This document shows, piece after piece, positions 9,945-20,317 of a stretch of DNA of 64,000 nucleotides (positions within the stretch are counted from its first letter, which is position 1; each line of letters starts with the position of its first letter). The translations under genes were made by a program, and so were the position numbers. Source of the stretch: Corinectria fuckeliana (taxonomy: Eukaryota > Ascomycota > Sordariomycetes > Hypocreales > Nectriaceae). The notes beneath the pieces are model-generated. The model was given only the letters and a program-made list of their open reading frames with translations. It ran no database searches and had not been told where the DNA came from. The stretch lies in assembly GCA_019137255.1 (NCBI GenBank), contig WPDH01000062.1, forward strand, positions 62,001-126,000. The letters run 5' to 3'.

Positions 9945-12128
9945 ATGGATCTCTGCGATCTACCCCTCGATGTCCTCTACGAAATCGCAAAACACTTGCC
10001 ATTCAGCTCAGTTGCGAACTGGGCACTGACAAGCCGCCAGTGCTATGCAACCATCAATCAGGTTCTGTACCTGAAGCTGCCTCGGAGTGCATCACGTGTT
10101 GCGAAATTGAAGCGTGATGCTACGGACCCTCGCTTTCGGGGCCTCATCTTGGCGTGGGCAGCTTCACGCGGAAATGTGGCCACCATCAGAAACATCCTCG
10201 CAGTGGAGGAAATGGGTCCGTGGATCAACTCGCCGGTTCTGGGACGTGGTTGGTCTGGCGGGTTTCGCCTTCCGGGCTCATACGGCATGACGGCAATGCA
10301 CCAGGCCGCGCGGAATGGACACATCGATGTAATCGACTTACTCGTTGACTTCGGGGCCAATGTGGAAGCGACTTCTGCGGGAGATCTACGTCCCATTCAC
10401 TTCGCACGCGACGCAAACGTGGTGCGAGCCCTTGTTCGTCATGGAAGTGCGATCGATCCCCTGAGGCCACATACCACACCGCCTCTCACATACCAGATAT
10501 CTTCAGATCGGAGACTGGATGTCGTCAAGTGTTTACTTGACCTTGGATGCAACCCGAATGCTACATCTGCAGGACATGAAGCTACGCGGCTAGGGTTACG
10601 AGCAGTGCTGAGGTGGCTCTTGAGTGCTGGTTTGGATGTGACGGAGCCGACACCGCCTGGGGGTTCCTTGATCTACCATGCAATTTATCACCTCCAAACT
10701 AGTGCCCCAAGTCTTGCATTGAGACTCGTCAAGGATCTTCTTGATCACTGCGCCCCTGCACATGGGGGGAAGATAGAGCGCCATAGGCACAAGAACCTGG
10801 AGACCATGCAGACCAATCTCTATCTGGCATCAACTATGCCTTACTCACGGCAACAATCGCAACTACTCATTACACGTCGAGCAGATATGAAAACCAAGTG
10901 TTGGACCCGTCACGCCGGCAACATCCGCACCTTTGGGTCATTCTTCAACTTCGAATCTGGCATCGGACTAGTAACACCAGCAACACAACTTCTTCTCGAT
11001 GCCGTGTTGTCCTCAGAGAACCAGGCCGAGGATAGACTCAAAACGCTTTCCATCTTTCTACGCCATGGAGCCAGTATTGATACATCATCTGGAAGCTCAA
11101 CAATGCTTAACCATCTCTTGAACATGCCACGGGCGCAAAGCCTGTCGAAAGTGGTTCTTTTCGTGCTCGATCAAGGGCCAGATGTAAATACGCCACACAA
11201 CTCAGGTGGGATCATCCGTCGGCCAGTTCAAATGCTCTTAGACAACCTAGCTTGGTTCGAGAGATCTCGAACAATGCCGCCGAAATCAGCGTGCCGTGTT
11301 CTCAAGCGTCTACTTGAGCTTGGGGCTGACCCAAACATGCTAGACAGCGAGGGAGACTCTCCGTTGACGTATGCGTGTCGCATGCCACCTGGTTTCGAGG
11401 CTGGGGAGGCAATAAAGCTCTTACTCAAGCATGGTGCCAACGCTAATATGCCCTCCATTGATGGGTTTGCCCCATTGCATACCATCTTGAGTATAGTTAG
11501 CCCACCCTCCAACGAGTCTGCAACTCGATTTCAAGCAATTATCACAAGGTCTGCCGCTGATGGCGTGGATATTGACGCCCTCGATTTGCATGGAATGACG
11601 CCTCTCGCCCGCTTGGCCTACACAAGACTGCATAAGCCGTCGACGTCGGCGACCTTTGATCATGCGATGCTTCGAGTACAACGGATGATGGTTATGCTGA
11701 TACAGAACGGTGCCGACGTACATGCTAAACAGGCTGGAGACATCCATAATTACTTGCTTGCTGGTGGTACGCCACTCCATTTTGCCTGTTACAACTGCAA
11801 TCCTGCTGCGTTGAGATTTCTTATCAACAAGGGTGCTTCAGAAGATGTCAATCTCCCCACCGACACCAGCTTCACGCCTCTCATGATCCTAGTAACTGCA
11901 GCAATTGAAAAAGTCATGAGTCGAAATGAGCTGGCGGTCATGAAACACTTGCTTTTGGATGCTGGTGCAGACCCGACGATTAGGAATGCTGAAGGAAAGA
12001 CGGCTTGGGATATTTGGGTTGAGCACGGCCCTCGTCCGCAGTGGATATGGGAGCCCTTAACTAGGGACCTGGAGATCGGCAGGGATATAAGTAAAGAAAG
12101 CGTTGATCCTAGTTCTAGTTACATATAA
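9945..12128 (+). CDS. F-box and ankyrin-repeat protein
   Basis: This intronless gene encodes 727 aa. The start ATG at 9945 immediately precedes the F-box (MDLCDLPLDVLYEIAKHL, then VANWALTSRQCY), which in the family docks to Skp1 in SCF ubiquitin ligases. Ankyrin-type repeats follow over most of the rest. Clear repeat units include GMTAMHQAARNGHIDVIDLL at about residues 113-132, GADPNMLDSEGDSPLTYACR, GANANMPSIDGFAPLHTIL, GGTPLHFACYNCNPAALRFL and GADPTIRNAEGKTAWDIW near the C-terminus. These repeats probably bind a substrate to be ubiquitinated. The frame is intact. Fungal genomes carry many such proteins, and their targets are mostly unknown. Proximity to HET and NLR genes is suggestive of an accessory recognition island but does not prove a shared role. 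Confidence 0.88.
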   Translation: MDLCDLPLDVLYEIAKHLPFSSVANWALTSRQCYATINQVLYLKLPRSASRVAKLKRDATDPRFRGLILAWAASRGNVATIRNILAVEEMGPWINSPVLGRGWSGGFRLPGSYGMTAMHQAARNGHIDVIDLLVDFGANVEATSAGDLRPIHFARDANVVRALVRHGSAIDPLRPHTTPPLTYQISSDRRLDVVKCLLDLGCNPNATSAGHEATRLGLRAVLRWLLSAGLDVTEPTPPGGSLIYHAIYHLQTSAPSLALRLVKDLLDHCAPAHGGKIERHRHKNLETMQTNLYLASTMPYSRQQSQLLITRRADMKTKCWTRHAGNIRTFGSFFNFESGIGLVTPATQLLLDAVLSSENQAEDRLKTLSIFLRHGASIDTSSGSSTMLNHLLNMPRAQSLSKVVLFVLDQGPDVNTPHNSGGIIRRPVQMLLDNLAWFERSRTMPPKSACRVLKRLLELGADPNMLDSEGDSPLTYACRMPPGFEAGEAIKLLLKHGANANMPSIDGFAPLHTILSIVSPPSNESATRFQAIITRSAADGVDIDALDLHGMTPLARLAYTRLHKPSTSATFDHAMLRVQRMMVMLIQNGADVHAKQAGDIHNYLLAGGTPLHFACYNCNPAALRFLINKGASEDVNLPTDTSFTPLMILVTAAIEKVMSRNELAVMKHLLLDAGADPTIRNAEGKTAWDIWVEHGPRPQWIWEPLTRDLEIGRDISKESVDPSSSYI

Positions 12129-12545
12129 GAGCCTAGGTGACAGTTCCACATTGAAACCCTTCGATCCGGTCTTATTTACTGCTCAACTACCTACAGTAAA
12201 TATAACTCCGCACTGCGAGTATATGCTGTATCAGGTGAGTTTATAACGGCCTCGACCAAAGCCGGGCACGCTTCGGACAAAATGAATCAAGGTGCTTATC
12301 TACGCCGTCATACCCGGGCTATCCCAATCGGATTGAAACACAACCTTCGGCACCGAATTAGTTTACAGAATCATGAGTCATTGACTCTACTAATCACTCC
12401 TCCGCCCAATCATCACCACCCTAAATAGATAGATGGCAAATATATTGCATTCAATCTACAAAGTCATGTTCATTTTCCTCAAAGGCCACACATTTTCACT
12501 CATCTTCCTCCTCAATAGGGAATACTACTGTCAAAGAGGCTCAAC
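12129..12545. other. Intergenic, promoter side of the monooxygenase
   Basis: I see no gene or repeat. The sequence just upstream of 12546 is pyrimidine-rich, as is usual before fungal starts. Confidence 0.5.
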
Positions 12546-13957
12546 ATGCCACCCGTCAATATTCTCATTGTGGGTTGCGGTATCGCAGGCCCAACCTTGG
12601 CTTCGTTTCTACTACTTGCCGATATGCCCGCAGCCCAGAAACCTCACATCACCATCCTAGAGCGGTCGGCCGAGATCCGCGCTCATCTCCGCGGTCAGAA
12701 CATTGACATTCGTGGAGCTGGCGTGGCCATCATACGCAAGCTTGGGATTGAGACGTTAATTCGATCGTCTACTACAGGCGAGGAAGGCGTCCAGTTCGTA
12801 GACAAACACAATCGTGTCTGGTGTTCCTTCGCAGCCGATAAGACTAGGAGATGCAGACGCCAACTAGCGACATCGAGATCTTGAGGGGAAGGCTGGCTGA
12901 GATTTGCTGGAAGAACAGTCAACGGATTAGTGTCGATGTCGAAAAGGAAGGGGGCAGAGCGGTCGAATACATCTTCGGAGACTACCTCGACGAGGTGGAG
13001 CAAGAAGGGGCAAAGGTGTATGTACACTTTGCGAAGAGCGGACAGAGAAGAATTTACGACCTAGTTGTCGGGGCCGACGGCTTGCAAAGTTTGACGCGAA
13101 AGCTGGTTTGGGGCGCCGAGAGCGACAGCGAAAGATTGAGGCGTCTTGAAATGTACGCTGGCTTCTTCAGTATACCGAGGGCGGATACAGACAACAAATG
13201 AAGACGGTGGTTCCATGCACCTGGTCGGAGGGGAATCATGTCGAGACCGGATGACAAAGGAACCAGAACCACCATCTTCATATCCGTGATCAATGACCAG
13301 GATGCACGGCTTGTCGAGGTGACGACAAAAGGTGTGGAGGCTCAGAAGGCTCTTTTGGAAGAGTACTTCTTGGATGCGGGCTGGGAGAGTACCAGGATCA
13401 TCCGGGAGATGAAAGAGACAGACGACTTCTACTACGACATGATCGCGCAAGTCAAGATGGATAAATGGAGCAAAGGGAGAGTGGTGCTTCTCGGTGATGC
13501 AGGGTGAGTCTATGCTGTTTGCCCCACGGATTGTCAATACTAACCAACCGTCTCAAGATACTGCGCCTCCCCAATCTCAGGCATGGGCACAACTCTGGCC
13601 TTTACCGGAGCCTACGATCTGGCGGGGTCTCTCAAAGAATTTCTTCGTGATCCCTCTGTAGATCCCACTAATGCCTTTGCTCAGTACGAGGAAAAGATGC
13701 GGCCTGTCGTCGAACAGGCGCAGAAGCTAGCTCCAGGTCAACCCCGCCTCATCAACCCGGAGACGGCGGGGGGAGTGTGGATGTTGCATGTGATCGTTTA
13801 TGCTCTGTCTTGGACGAGGGTCCTCTTCATGATCATCCAGTTCCTGGGAAGATTCGCTAATCTGGGACCGGCATCTGCCAATTATGTACGAGTCGAGGAG
13901 TATGGGTTTAAGAAGATGCGTGATTGGAAAGAGGAGGATGTGGATTTGGAGAATTGA
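12546..13957 (+). pseudogene. FAD-dependent monooxygenase (aromatic hydroxylase type), frameshifted and with an internal stop
   Basis: This encodes a group A flavin monooxygenase. The N-terminus has the Rossmann motif GCGIAGPT (VGCGIAGPTLASFL), followed by ILER and GQNIDIRG. Later come DLVVGADGLQSLTR (the DG motif) and GRVVLLGDAGYCASPISGMG (the GD motif binding FAD ribityl). Intron 13504-13557 is canonical, with GTGAGT, a TACTAAC branch and AAG. Two lesions break the frame. Between about 12835 and 12860 the reading frame moves, so that SDIEILRGRLAEI continues in another frame with no plausible intron. At 13199-13201 a TGA falls inside RADTDNK*RRWFHAPGRRG, where the family usually has Trp. The rest is open to 13957. 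It is either a young pseudogene or carries assembly errors. Substrate is unknown. Confidence 0.8.
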
Positions 13958-15095
13958 AAAGGCCGTCTTCTGACTATCCTCATTCAGGATTTTGGTCGTA
14001 CGATATAATACATTCCTCTAGGACTATACAGCTCTACTGAATATGCCTTCAATACAGCTAACCCTGTTATACTAACCATATTTCTGGCAGTGAATGTCCG
14101 AGTACCACCTTTTTAAGACGCTCCTGCAATACCGGCTAAGTTCCCCATACTCATAGGCTCTTCACACATTTGAATGCCATCTATCTCATCGACAGAAAAT
14201 ATTGTTAGAAAGGGAAGCAGAAGTGGTTTACCTGCGCTGGCGGCCGGTTGAGTAAGACAAGCCACACTTACAGACACTTCGACAAGTTGAATGTGCTGCC
14301 GACCTTGTCACCAACCGGGATAGCAATAGCCGCCTATAATGCACTGTTTTCATTGTCCCCATGACAACGCTACCGTACTGTTGATTACAATTTGTGTGCC
14401 ATACAAGCCTTTAGCACCAGGACAAGAAGCCTGTGGCGCAATTCTCAGGTTATACTGAAGGGAGCATCTCCTGGATTCTCTCAAGGTTCAGTATTAGCTT
14501 AAACAGCCTTTAGTCTTCAAGTGACATAGAGATAGAGTATCTCGTAGATGTCCAGCCAGCCACTCTGCATGTTTCCAATCTTTTCTCGGCCGATTGGGCT
14601 GTTTCATTTTGAGATTTTCTTAGTTGTCGCCGGCCTACGAAGTAAGAGCGACTATGTCAACCACTTTCATCGCCCATACATCCCGTTTCCCCCACAACGC
14701 CAAGACAGAGGCTCTTGCCGTCCGTGATGTCTTCATGGACCGGCTACTGTGCATGCTAACTACCAACAGACGTCAAGTATGCGTAGAAAGCCACAATTTA
14801 AAGTCATGTTGAGTGCCAAGCAGGTGAGTTTACGTTCTATAGATCATTCTGAGAGCTCTACTAACAGATCTCGGCCGCTGTCGACGATTCATCTCTATTA
14901 ACTAACACTTTCTCATCGCGAAGGTTGCTGTAGGCTCCTCAGCAGCATGTTTGCCTGGGTAAATTACCCAACAGTCACATACTACCGGGCTGCTGCTGGT
15001 GGTCTCATGTTTTCATAATGCACATATTCTAAAATATTACTGAATATCAAGCTTTGTACAATCCATATTTATTCTTATGGTGTCAAGCAATCGTC
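13958..15095. other. Convergent intergenic region
   Basis: This lies between the 3' ends of the monooxygenase and the WD40 gene. I find no ORF with recognisable content. The plus ORF at 14624-14812 has no motif. No repeat or RNA gene was seen. Confidence 0.45.
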
Positions 15096-17246
15096 TCATT
15101 CCACACTGACTCTCTTAGAATGCTCCAAAAAGCCCCGAACAACCGTCAAATCGCCACCCGGGGCAAATATCACCTCCTCTGATGCTAAAGCACAAACTAT
15201 ATCCCTCCTTCCAGCGAACCAGTCATACGGAACGAAGAAATGTCTCAAGTACTCAACTGTAGAAGCATGGCCATGACTGCCCTCAAGCCCGCTCTCTCCG
15301 AGATCAAAGGAACAGACCCAATAAGAGAGGTCAAGGAAAACAAGTTTCCTCGAGGAACTAATGCCGATAATGTGAGCGACGTTTTGTGCTAAAGTCGCTG
15401 TTTGGTAGCCGCACAAAACAGTGAGATACGATATGATTTTCGAGGTTTCATAATATTCTCCGGTAGCAACTTGACTTGATGTCGCGGCTGTAGGGGGTTG
15501 TTCCTCCGTCTTGAAGCAATTGCCGCCATCTCCATTGACGCAGTCACTTGCGTCGAAAAGTACAATGTCGCTTGTCCTGGTCGAGCCATCCTTCTCCGAT
15601 AACTCGAGCAGCAGCCTATACCCCTGACCTAATGGATAGAACGTTACGCTTTTGAGTTGTGTCATCCCGTTGCCTGTGGACAGCGAAAACGTTTCGATCT
15701 CTGACCAATCCGCCCAACGGTAGATGCAAGCCTTAACATCATCAACACAGATCATATGTGCCGGGGATTTTGGATGGAGGTGCCACTTGCGAATGGCTGG
15801 TGCACAGTCGTAGGTCCGCTTTCTCTCTTGTGCGCCGTCCAAGGTCAACATGTGGTCCGACTCTCGAGTTGATACTACAAATTTGCCCGCAGCTTGTCCC
15901 ACTAGAACGTCAACAATGGCCTTGTCAGAATCAATATGAGACTGAAAGAGCACCGCTACGTTTTCCAGCCAACCTTTATCCACCGAATTTTCTATCCTGT
16001 AAAAGGAAATCCTGTTAGAAGTGTCCGCGCTCAGGAGGCCATCTCTCTGCTGACACCATATCAGAAAACAGACGGACGACTTATGCTTGTAAAGCGTGCC
16101 TAAGCATGCTGCCGTCTTACGGCAGTATAGAAGGACTGCTCCATCGTCCTTTCCGCAAAATATTACGTCCTCTATTAGATGAAGCAGTACGGCGGTGATC
16201 TTGGCTTTGGCTTCCAGGGAGACGGTATCAACAATCAACCCCAAGGTTGTCGCGCTGGTGTCGTCTCTCGTCAAGGAATCTCTTAGAAGGGCCGGGGGCT
16301 CCCAAACGAAACACTGTCCGCTGCGGATGTCAGCTAGGCGTAGGCTATCCCTAGTGAAAGCAAGCTGCTTGATGTAGGAGTTGGATGATTTGACTCTGTA
16401 AAGAAGCTTGAATGTGTCGAACTCGAAGACGTGGGTTATCCCGTTTGCAGCTCCTGCAGCTAGGAAGCGACCGTTAGGGCTTGCGGCGAGAGGCTGGCAA
16501 TTTGCACGGAAGCATTCCAGCTGCCGGTTGTTGAAAGGGTCGAGGAGAGCGAGATCGCCATCGAGATATGCCACAGCGAGCAATTCTATGTTTGGATTTG
16601 GGTTGAAGGCAAGGGCGACGACGCGGTGCGTGCTCGTTTCTCCGTCAGAAATCGTCTTCCCGCAACTACCACAGTAGTCATTTTCCTTCAGATCCCACAG
16701 GGTTATGGGCTTTCCGGTGTATGCGACGGCCAACATGCTGTGGGTGATTGAGATTGTGAGTGCGTAAGGAGGCTGACGCGGCAGCGTGAACCTTGGCTCT
16801 GCGCAAGCGCTCCATGGTTTTTCTGACTGTGAGAGTCCGTCCTTGCCAAGATCCCAACGTTGAATGTAGTTCCTGTGGCTTGCTACTATAAGCATGTTGT
16901 TATCGAAGGCCATATCGAGCGGACCTTGAGGGCTGTTGAGACTGTGGACGACTTCGCCACTCCTGATATCCCAAACCTTTGTCATCTTCATACCACAAGT
17001 TGCGATGAGGTCGGTCTTGGTTTGGAATCTTATAAACCTAACGCTTTCTCCGTGATCTAGAACCCTGTACTCCTGGTAGGACGTTGCGTAGTAAAGTGCG
17101 ACAACTCCGCTTACAAGACCGATGGCCAAGAATTCGTCTCCATAAGACAGGGTGCTCAGCTGGCTCTGACGGAAGTCGATACACGATATCCTGTCGTCCC
17201 ATTGCTCATTTGAGGCCCCAAGCACAGTAAGCTTTCGCCTCGACAA
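15096..17246 (-). CDS. WD40 sensor half of an NLR (NACHT-WD40), separated from its N-terminus by a frameshift
   Basis: This ORF encodes a WD40-like C-terminal half. Typical blocks are LTVLGASNEQWDDRISCIDF, VWDIRSGEVVHSL, ITLWDLKEND and SPNGRFLAAGAANGITHVFE. In fungal NLRs this part is the repeat sensor that senses ligand or guards a target. It overlaps the upstream ORF (17156-19906) by 91 nt in a different frame. Its frame is open only from about 17255, because a TAA precedes it, so the first residues (LSRRKLTVLG) read naturally as the continuation of the upstream protein. The local ATG at 17246 is therefore probably not a true start. No GT-AG intron can join the halves; one missing base near 17240-17256 explains the break. 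The rest is intact over 716 codons. Confidence 0.88.
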   Translation of the reverse strand: MSRRKLTVLGASNEQWDDRISCIDFRQSQLSTLSYGDEFLAIGLVSGVVALYYATSYQEYRVLDHGESVRFIRFQTKTDLIATCGMKMTKVWDIRSGEVVHSLNSPQGPLDMAFDNNMLIVASHRNYIQRWDLGKDGLSQSEKPWSACAEPRFTLPRQPPYALTISITHSMLAVAYTGKPITLWDLKENDYCGSCGKTISDGETSTHRVVALAFNPNPNIELLAVAYLDGDLALLDPFNNRQLECFRANCQPLAASPNGRFLAAGAANGITHVFEFDTFKLLYRVKSSNSYIKQLAFTRDSLRLADIRSGQCFVWEPPALLRDSLTRDDTSATTLGLIVDTVSLEAKAKITAVLLHLIEDVIFCGKDDGAVLLYCRKTAACLGTLYKHKSSVCFLIWCQQRDGLLSADTSNRISFYRIENSVDKGWLENVAVLFQSHIDSDKAIVDVLVGQAAGKFVVSTRESDHMLTLDGAQERKRTYDCAPAIRKWHLHPKSPAHMICVDDVKACIYRWADWSEIETFSLSTGNGMTQLKSVTFYPLGQGYRLLLELSEKDGSTRTSDIVLFDASDCVNGDGGNCFKTEEQPPTAATSSQVATGEYYETSKIISYLTVLCGYQTATLAQNVAHIIGISSSRKLVFLDLSYWVCSFDLGESGLEGSHGHASTVEYLRHFFVPYDWFAGRRDIVCALASEEVIFAPGGDLTVVRGFLEHSKRVSVE

Positions 17247-19906
17247 TTGGTGTTATAGATCATAGAATCGGTAGGGCACAGTGGAGGGATGAGAGAGTAA
17301 ATTGATGACGGGGATGTGATGAGAGCATTTGCAAATTTGGCAGCGATACGAGTTAGATCTGCCGTCCACTGCCGAAGTGCCCTTATCCTAGGGTCAAGCG
17401 GCGAGCGTTCAACGGAACACCTGTTGAGATAGATAGTGAGATGTTTGGAGGCGCGGATAAGTTGATTGAGGTCCTGCGAGTCGGCAATTGCTTCAATCCA
17501 TGTGAGAACATTTGATTTCAAGAACTTCTCCACAAGCTGGAACAGTTCTCCGGTCGTAGGCTCCGCCCTGGAGAGGTGGTATGAAAATGCGGTGCATGCG
17601 TAGATAGCGAAGTCTGACCTTTTCTTGTACGCGATTGCTGAGAAACGACGGTAACTGGTCCGTAGGGGCTTCATTTCCTCTCCGATCAAATACCGAAGGC
17701 ATACTTGTGCTATTCGCGTATGAGCTCTTTTCTTGTTTATCGCGAATTCTGACTCGAGACTGTCGCTGAAGAGGAATTCCCTAGCAGTCTCATGTATCAT
17801 CTGGAGCTTCCCAAACTTGTCTACAATGACAAGTTGGCCGCACAACGCCGCAATGCTCTCTTCCGGTTTTGGGAACGCATCCTCGATGTCTAGGTTTAGA
17901 GCTCCGTGGAGCTCGCCAGTCGTCATCGGCCGAACCGCGCAAGTCGCCGACACAAGAATGGCTGTGGCAAGCTCTTTTCCTCTTGCAGCCTGTGACATCT
18001 GGTCCAAGGTTCGCTTGTATAGAGGTTCCATGTCTATCGGCACTTCTTCGAAAATCCGATTAATCTTTTTCTTGCTATGGCAGCTTAGGAGTTCCTTGAT
18101 AGTCCACAGGAAAGACCCTTCAGATTTACTTAGTATCTTCTCTCCTAGTGCTGCTCGGCCCTCTTGTCCCACGACGGCGAGGGCGTCAGTCTTGCTTTCA
18201 ATCAAAATCTTGAGGTCGGAAAGTGTATCCATTGTTGATATTGACAAGGATTGCAACCAATTTGCTTGGAGCCCAGAGAAGCTCTGATCCAGACCGACCG
18301 TATAACGACTAGTGATGAGGATCCTCAAGGGTACCGACTCGTCAATGCTGGCAAGAACGGAATTAAATAGAACTCCGGAGTTTGAACACTCGTCAAGAGC
18401 GTCTATAACCCAGAAATACCGAGTCATAGAGGTTTTGAAGATCCCGGAGATGAAGAGAGCCCGCCACAAAGTGCGTTCATCGGCGTGTTCTACTCCAAAA
18501 CCGTCCTTCTGCATCCCGAGTATGGCGTCTCGAGCTTCGGCACTACAGCTAGCCATCTGGAATGCCAAAGATCGGAGACACGCACCCAGCCCAGACTTTG
18601 ACTTGTCCCTATGCTTGAAAAAGAAGTAGCTGCAGGCTTGATCACAGTCCCTTAAGTTATCGACAGCGTAGCCTGCGAGAACGGATTTACCCGTTGCTGG
18701 TTTGCCATTGATCCAGAGTAATCTGTCGTTTCCCGATCCTCCATCTCTCCATTTGACGTAACTGTCTCTGGTCGAAATCCATTGGCACGAGCCGCGCATA
18801 CGAGCCTCTCGGACTATGAGCAGGTCATCATCGAAAATATCCGAGACTCCTAAGTACTTTTTGAGGTCTTTCACCTGGTCGCGTTTCTCTTTCAGCTCCA
18901 ATTCCGGCATTGCCTTAGAGATTTGGCCCACTGTCGAAGCAAGTGCGTTTCTCAAGATAACGTAGTTCGGGTCGTTTAGTGACTGGAATTTGCATATGGA
19001 GCGATGATCGGCATTCATAGGCATCTGCTTCTCTTCACGGTACCCGAGAATCGCTGACTCGGGATCAACAATGGGGGAGCTGAAGTATTTCATGGTCTGC
19101 GTCTCGTAAAACGACCGAAGCTCTAATTTTGCCGAGAAGTGCCGGAATTCGTCGTTGATGACCTGAATGGCCCCTGAATTCCTTCCTAGATCAGCGACGT
19201 ACGTCCTGTCGTAGGCAACTCTGAGAATGTTCTTCAACAGTTTCGCCGAATCGGCACCCCGGTGCGGCGTAGCGAGAAAGTACACGGCGGCGAAACGATC
19301 CGCCAGAGATTTGAACGCGGCATCTTGTCTCGCCAGGATGTATGCCTTCTTAATCACTAGACCTCCCATGCTATGGCCAATGACAACAATACGTGTCCGA
19401 GAATTGACAAGATATGGTGATGTGCTGATCTCTCCAAGGAATGATTTGCCCATGTGGTGGATATTCAGGCAATCCTCCTTGCCCTTCAAGTAATCCGAGT
19501 CGTATCCATAGCTGTGGATCCGTACATTATTGAATGCTAGCTCTTTTGGAAGCCAGTCCTGAGGCCAGTACTGCGAGTCTTTGCACCAGGTCTTCCTGGA
19601 GCAGCCGCCTAGGCCATGGACGAAAATAAAGTCAATCTGTGGTTCCGGCGGCGAGTGTAATAGGGTCAGGCCAAGTGGACCTTTCTTGTCGACCACGCTA
19701 TTATCGGTAGATATGATCGTTTTGGAGAGGGTCCTGGAGAGTGAGAACAGGCTCTTTGAGCTCGCGGTCGATTCGGGGCGATTCGCGGGGTTCCCAGCAG
19801 CGGAGTCAATGCCGGTCCGCCGGGACTTTCGATGGAACTGTGAATTGTGCCCTACAATTAGCGACGGGCAAGATGGCCGTGGAAGGGGGCCTCGATGGCG
19901 CGACAT
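17156..19906 (-). CDS. NLR N-terminal half: alpha/beta-hydrolase (SesB-like) plus NACHT
   Basis: This is the effector and nucleotide-binding part of a fungal NOD-like receptor. About residues 90-320 form an alpha/beta-hydrolase (SesB/PGAP1-like) with FIFVHGLGG, the nucleophile elbow GHSMGG (Ser about 179) and the His-containing block NADHRSICKF (about 298-307). The NACHT domain follows, with Walker A GKPATGKS (about 401-408) and Walker B FWVIDALDEC (about 498-507). A helical region then runs to SSIYSLIPPLCPTDSMIY, the conserved junction before WD40 repeats. From there the frame diverges from the family (TNCRGESLLCLG) and ends at 17156, while the correct continuation lies in the frame of the 15096-17246 ORF. 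Such proteins act in heterokaryon incompatibility and probably in immunity. As read, this copy is either a truncated hydrolase-NACHT protein or an inactive allele. Confidence 0.9.
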   Translation of the reverse strand: MSRHRGPLPRPSCPSLIVGHNSQFHRKSRRTGIDSAAGNPANRPESTASSKSLFSLSRTLSKTIISTDNSVVDKKGPLGLTLLHSPPEPQIDFIFVHGLGGCSRKTWCKDSQYWPQDWLPKELAFNNVRIHSYGYDSDYLKGKEDCLNIHHMGKSFLGEISTSPYLVNSRTRIVVIGHSMGGLVIKKAYILARQDAAFKSLADRFAAVYFLATPHRGADSAKLLKNILRVAYDRTYVADLGRNSGAIQVINDEFRHFSAKLELRSFYETQTMKYFSSPIVDPESAILGYREEKQMPMNADHRSICKFQSLNDPNYVILRNALASTVGQISKAMPELELKEKRDQVKDLKKYLGVSDIFDDDLLIVREARMRGSCQWISTRDSYVKWRDGGSGNDRLLWINGKPATGKSVLAGYAVDNLRDCDQACSYFFFKHRDKSKSGLGACLRSLAFQMASCSAEARDAILGMQKDGFGVEHADERTLWRALFISGIFKTSMTRYFWVIDALDECSNSGVLFNSVLASIDESVPLRILITSRYTVGLDQSFSGLQANWLQSLSISTMDTLSDLKILIESKTDALAVVGQEGRAALGEKILSKSEGSFLWTIKELLSCHSKKKINRIFEEVPIDMEPLYKRTLDQMSQAARGKELATAILVSATCAVRPMTTGELHGALNLDIEDAFPKPEESIAALCGQLVIVDKFGKLQMIHETAREFLFSDSLESEFAINKKRAHTRIAQVCLRYLIGEEMKPLRTSYRRFSAIAYKKRSDFAIYACTAFSYHLSRAEPTTGELFQLVEKFLKSNVLTWIEAIADSQDLNQLIRASKHLTIYLNRCSVERSPLDPRIRALRQWTADLTRIAAKFANALITSPSSIYSLIPPLCPTDSMIYNTNCRGESLLCLGPQMSNGTTGYRVSTSVRAS

Positions 19907-20317
19907 ACCATATTGAGCTAAGAACGCGCCAGAAGGCGAACTCGTGTCTCTCGTAGGTCAACCGGGGCAGCGTTCGCCCGATCGTGTGTTCATCATCAAA
20001 TCAGAACGAGTAGATACTTGATAGCAGTTGCAAGCTTTGGTAACTCGTGAAGCCGAGCAATAATTAAATTGAGCGGAGGTCTCTGTGCTTCACCCCTTCC
20101 CCTCGTCCCCTCTCGTCCGAAATGCGGTGGGGTCCAGCACCTGATTCTATCCCCTGCCTATGATACAGACACCAATCAACTAGATGCCCGCCTGCAAAAG
20201 ATGGGTCTCATTAATGGTCGGAAAGGACAGGGATTCCTTCGACTCGTCATCTTTGTCCAAGAAACAGCGCACGCCAAATTCATCAGCATGGTGAACCTCT
20301 GAGGACAGCACCTTGCC
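19907..20317. other. Divergent intergenic region, NLR and deaminase
   Basis: This 410-bp stretch lies between divergent starts and probably holds both promoters. No specific site was identified. Confidence 0.45.

Noticed and set aside
17230..17260. Programmed -1 frameshift in the NLR
   Set aside because: No X XXY YYZ slippery heptamer is present at the overlap, so a single-base deletion or assembly error is simpler.
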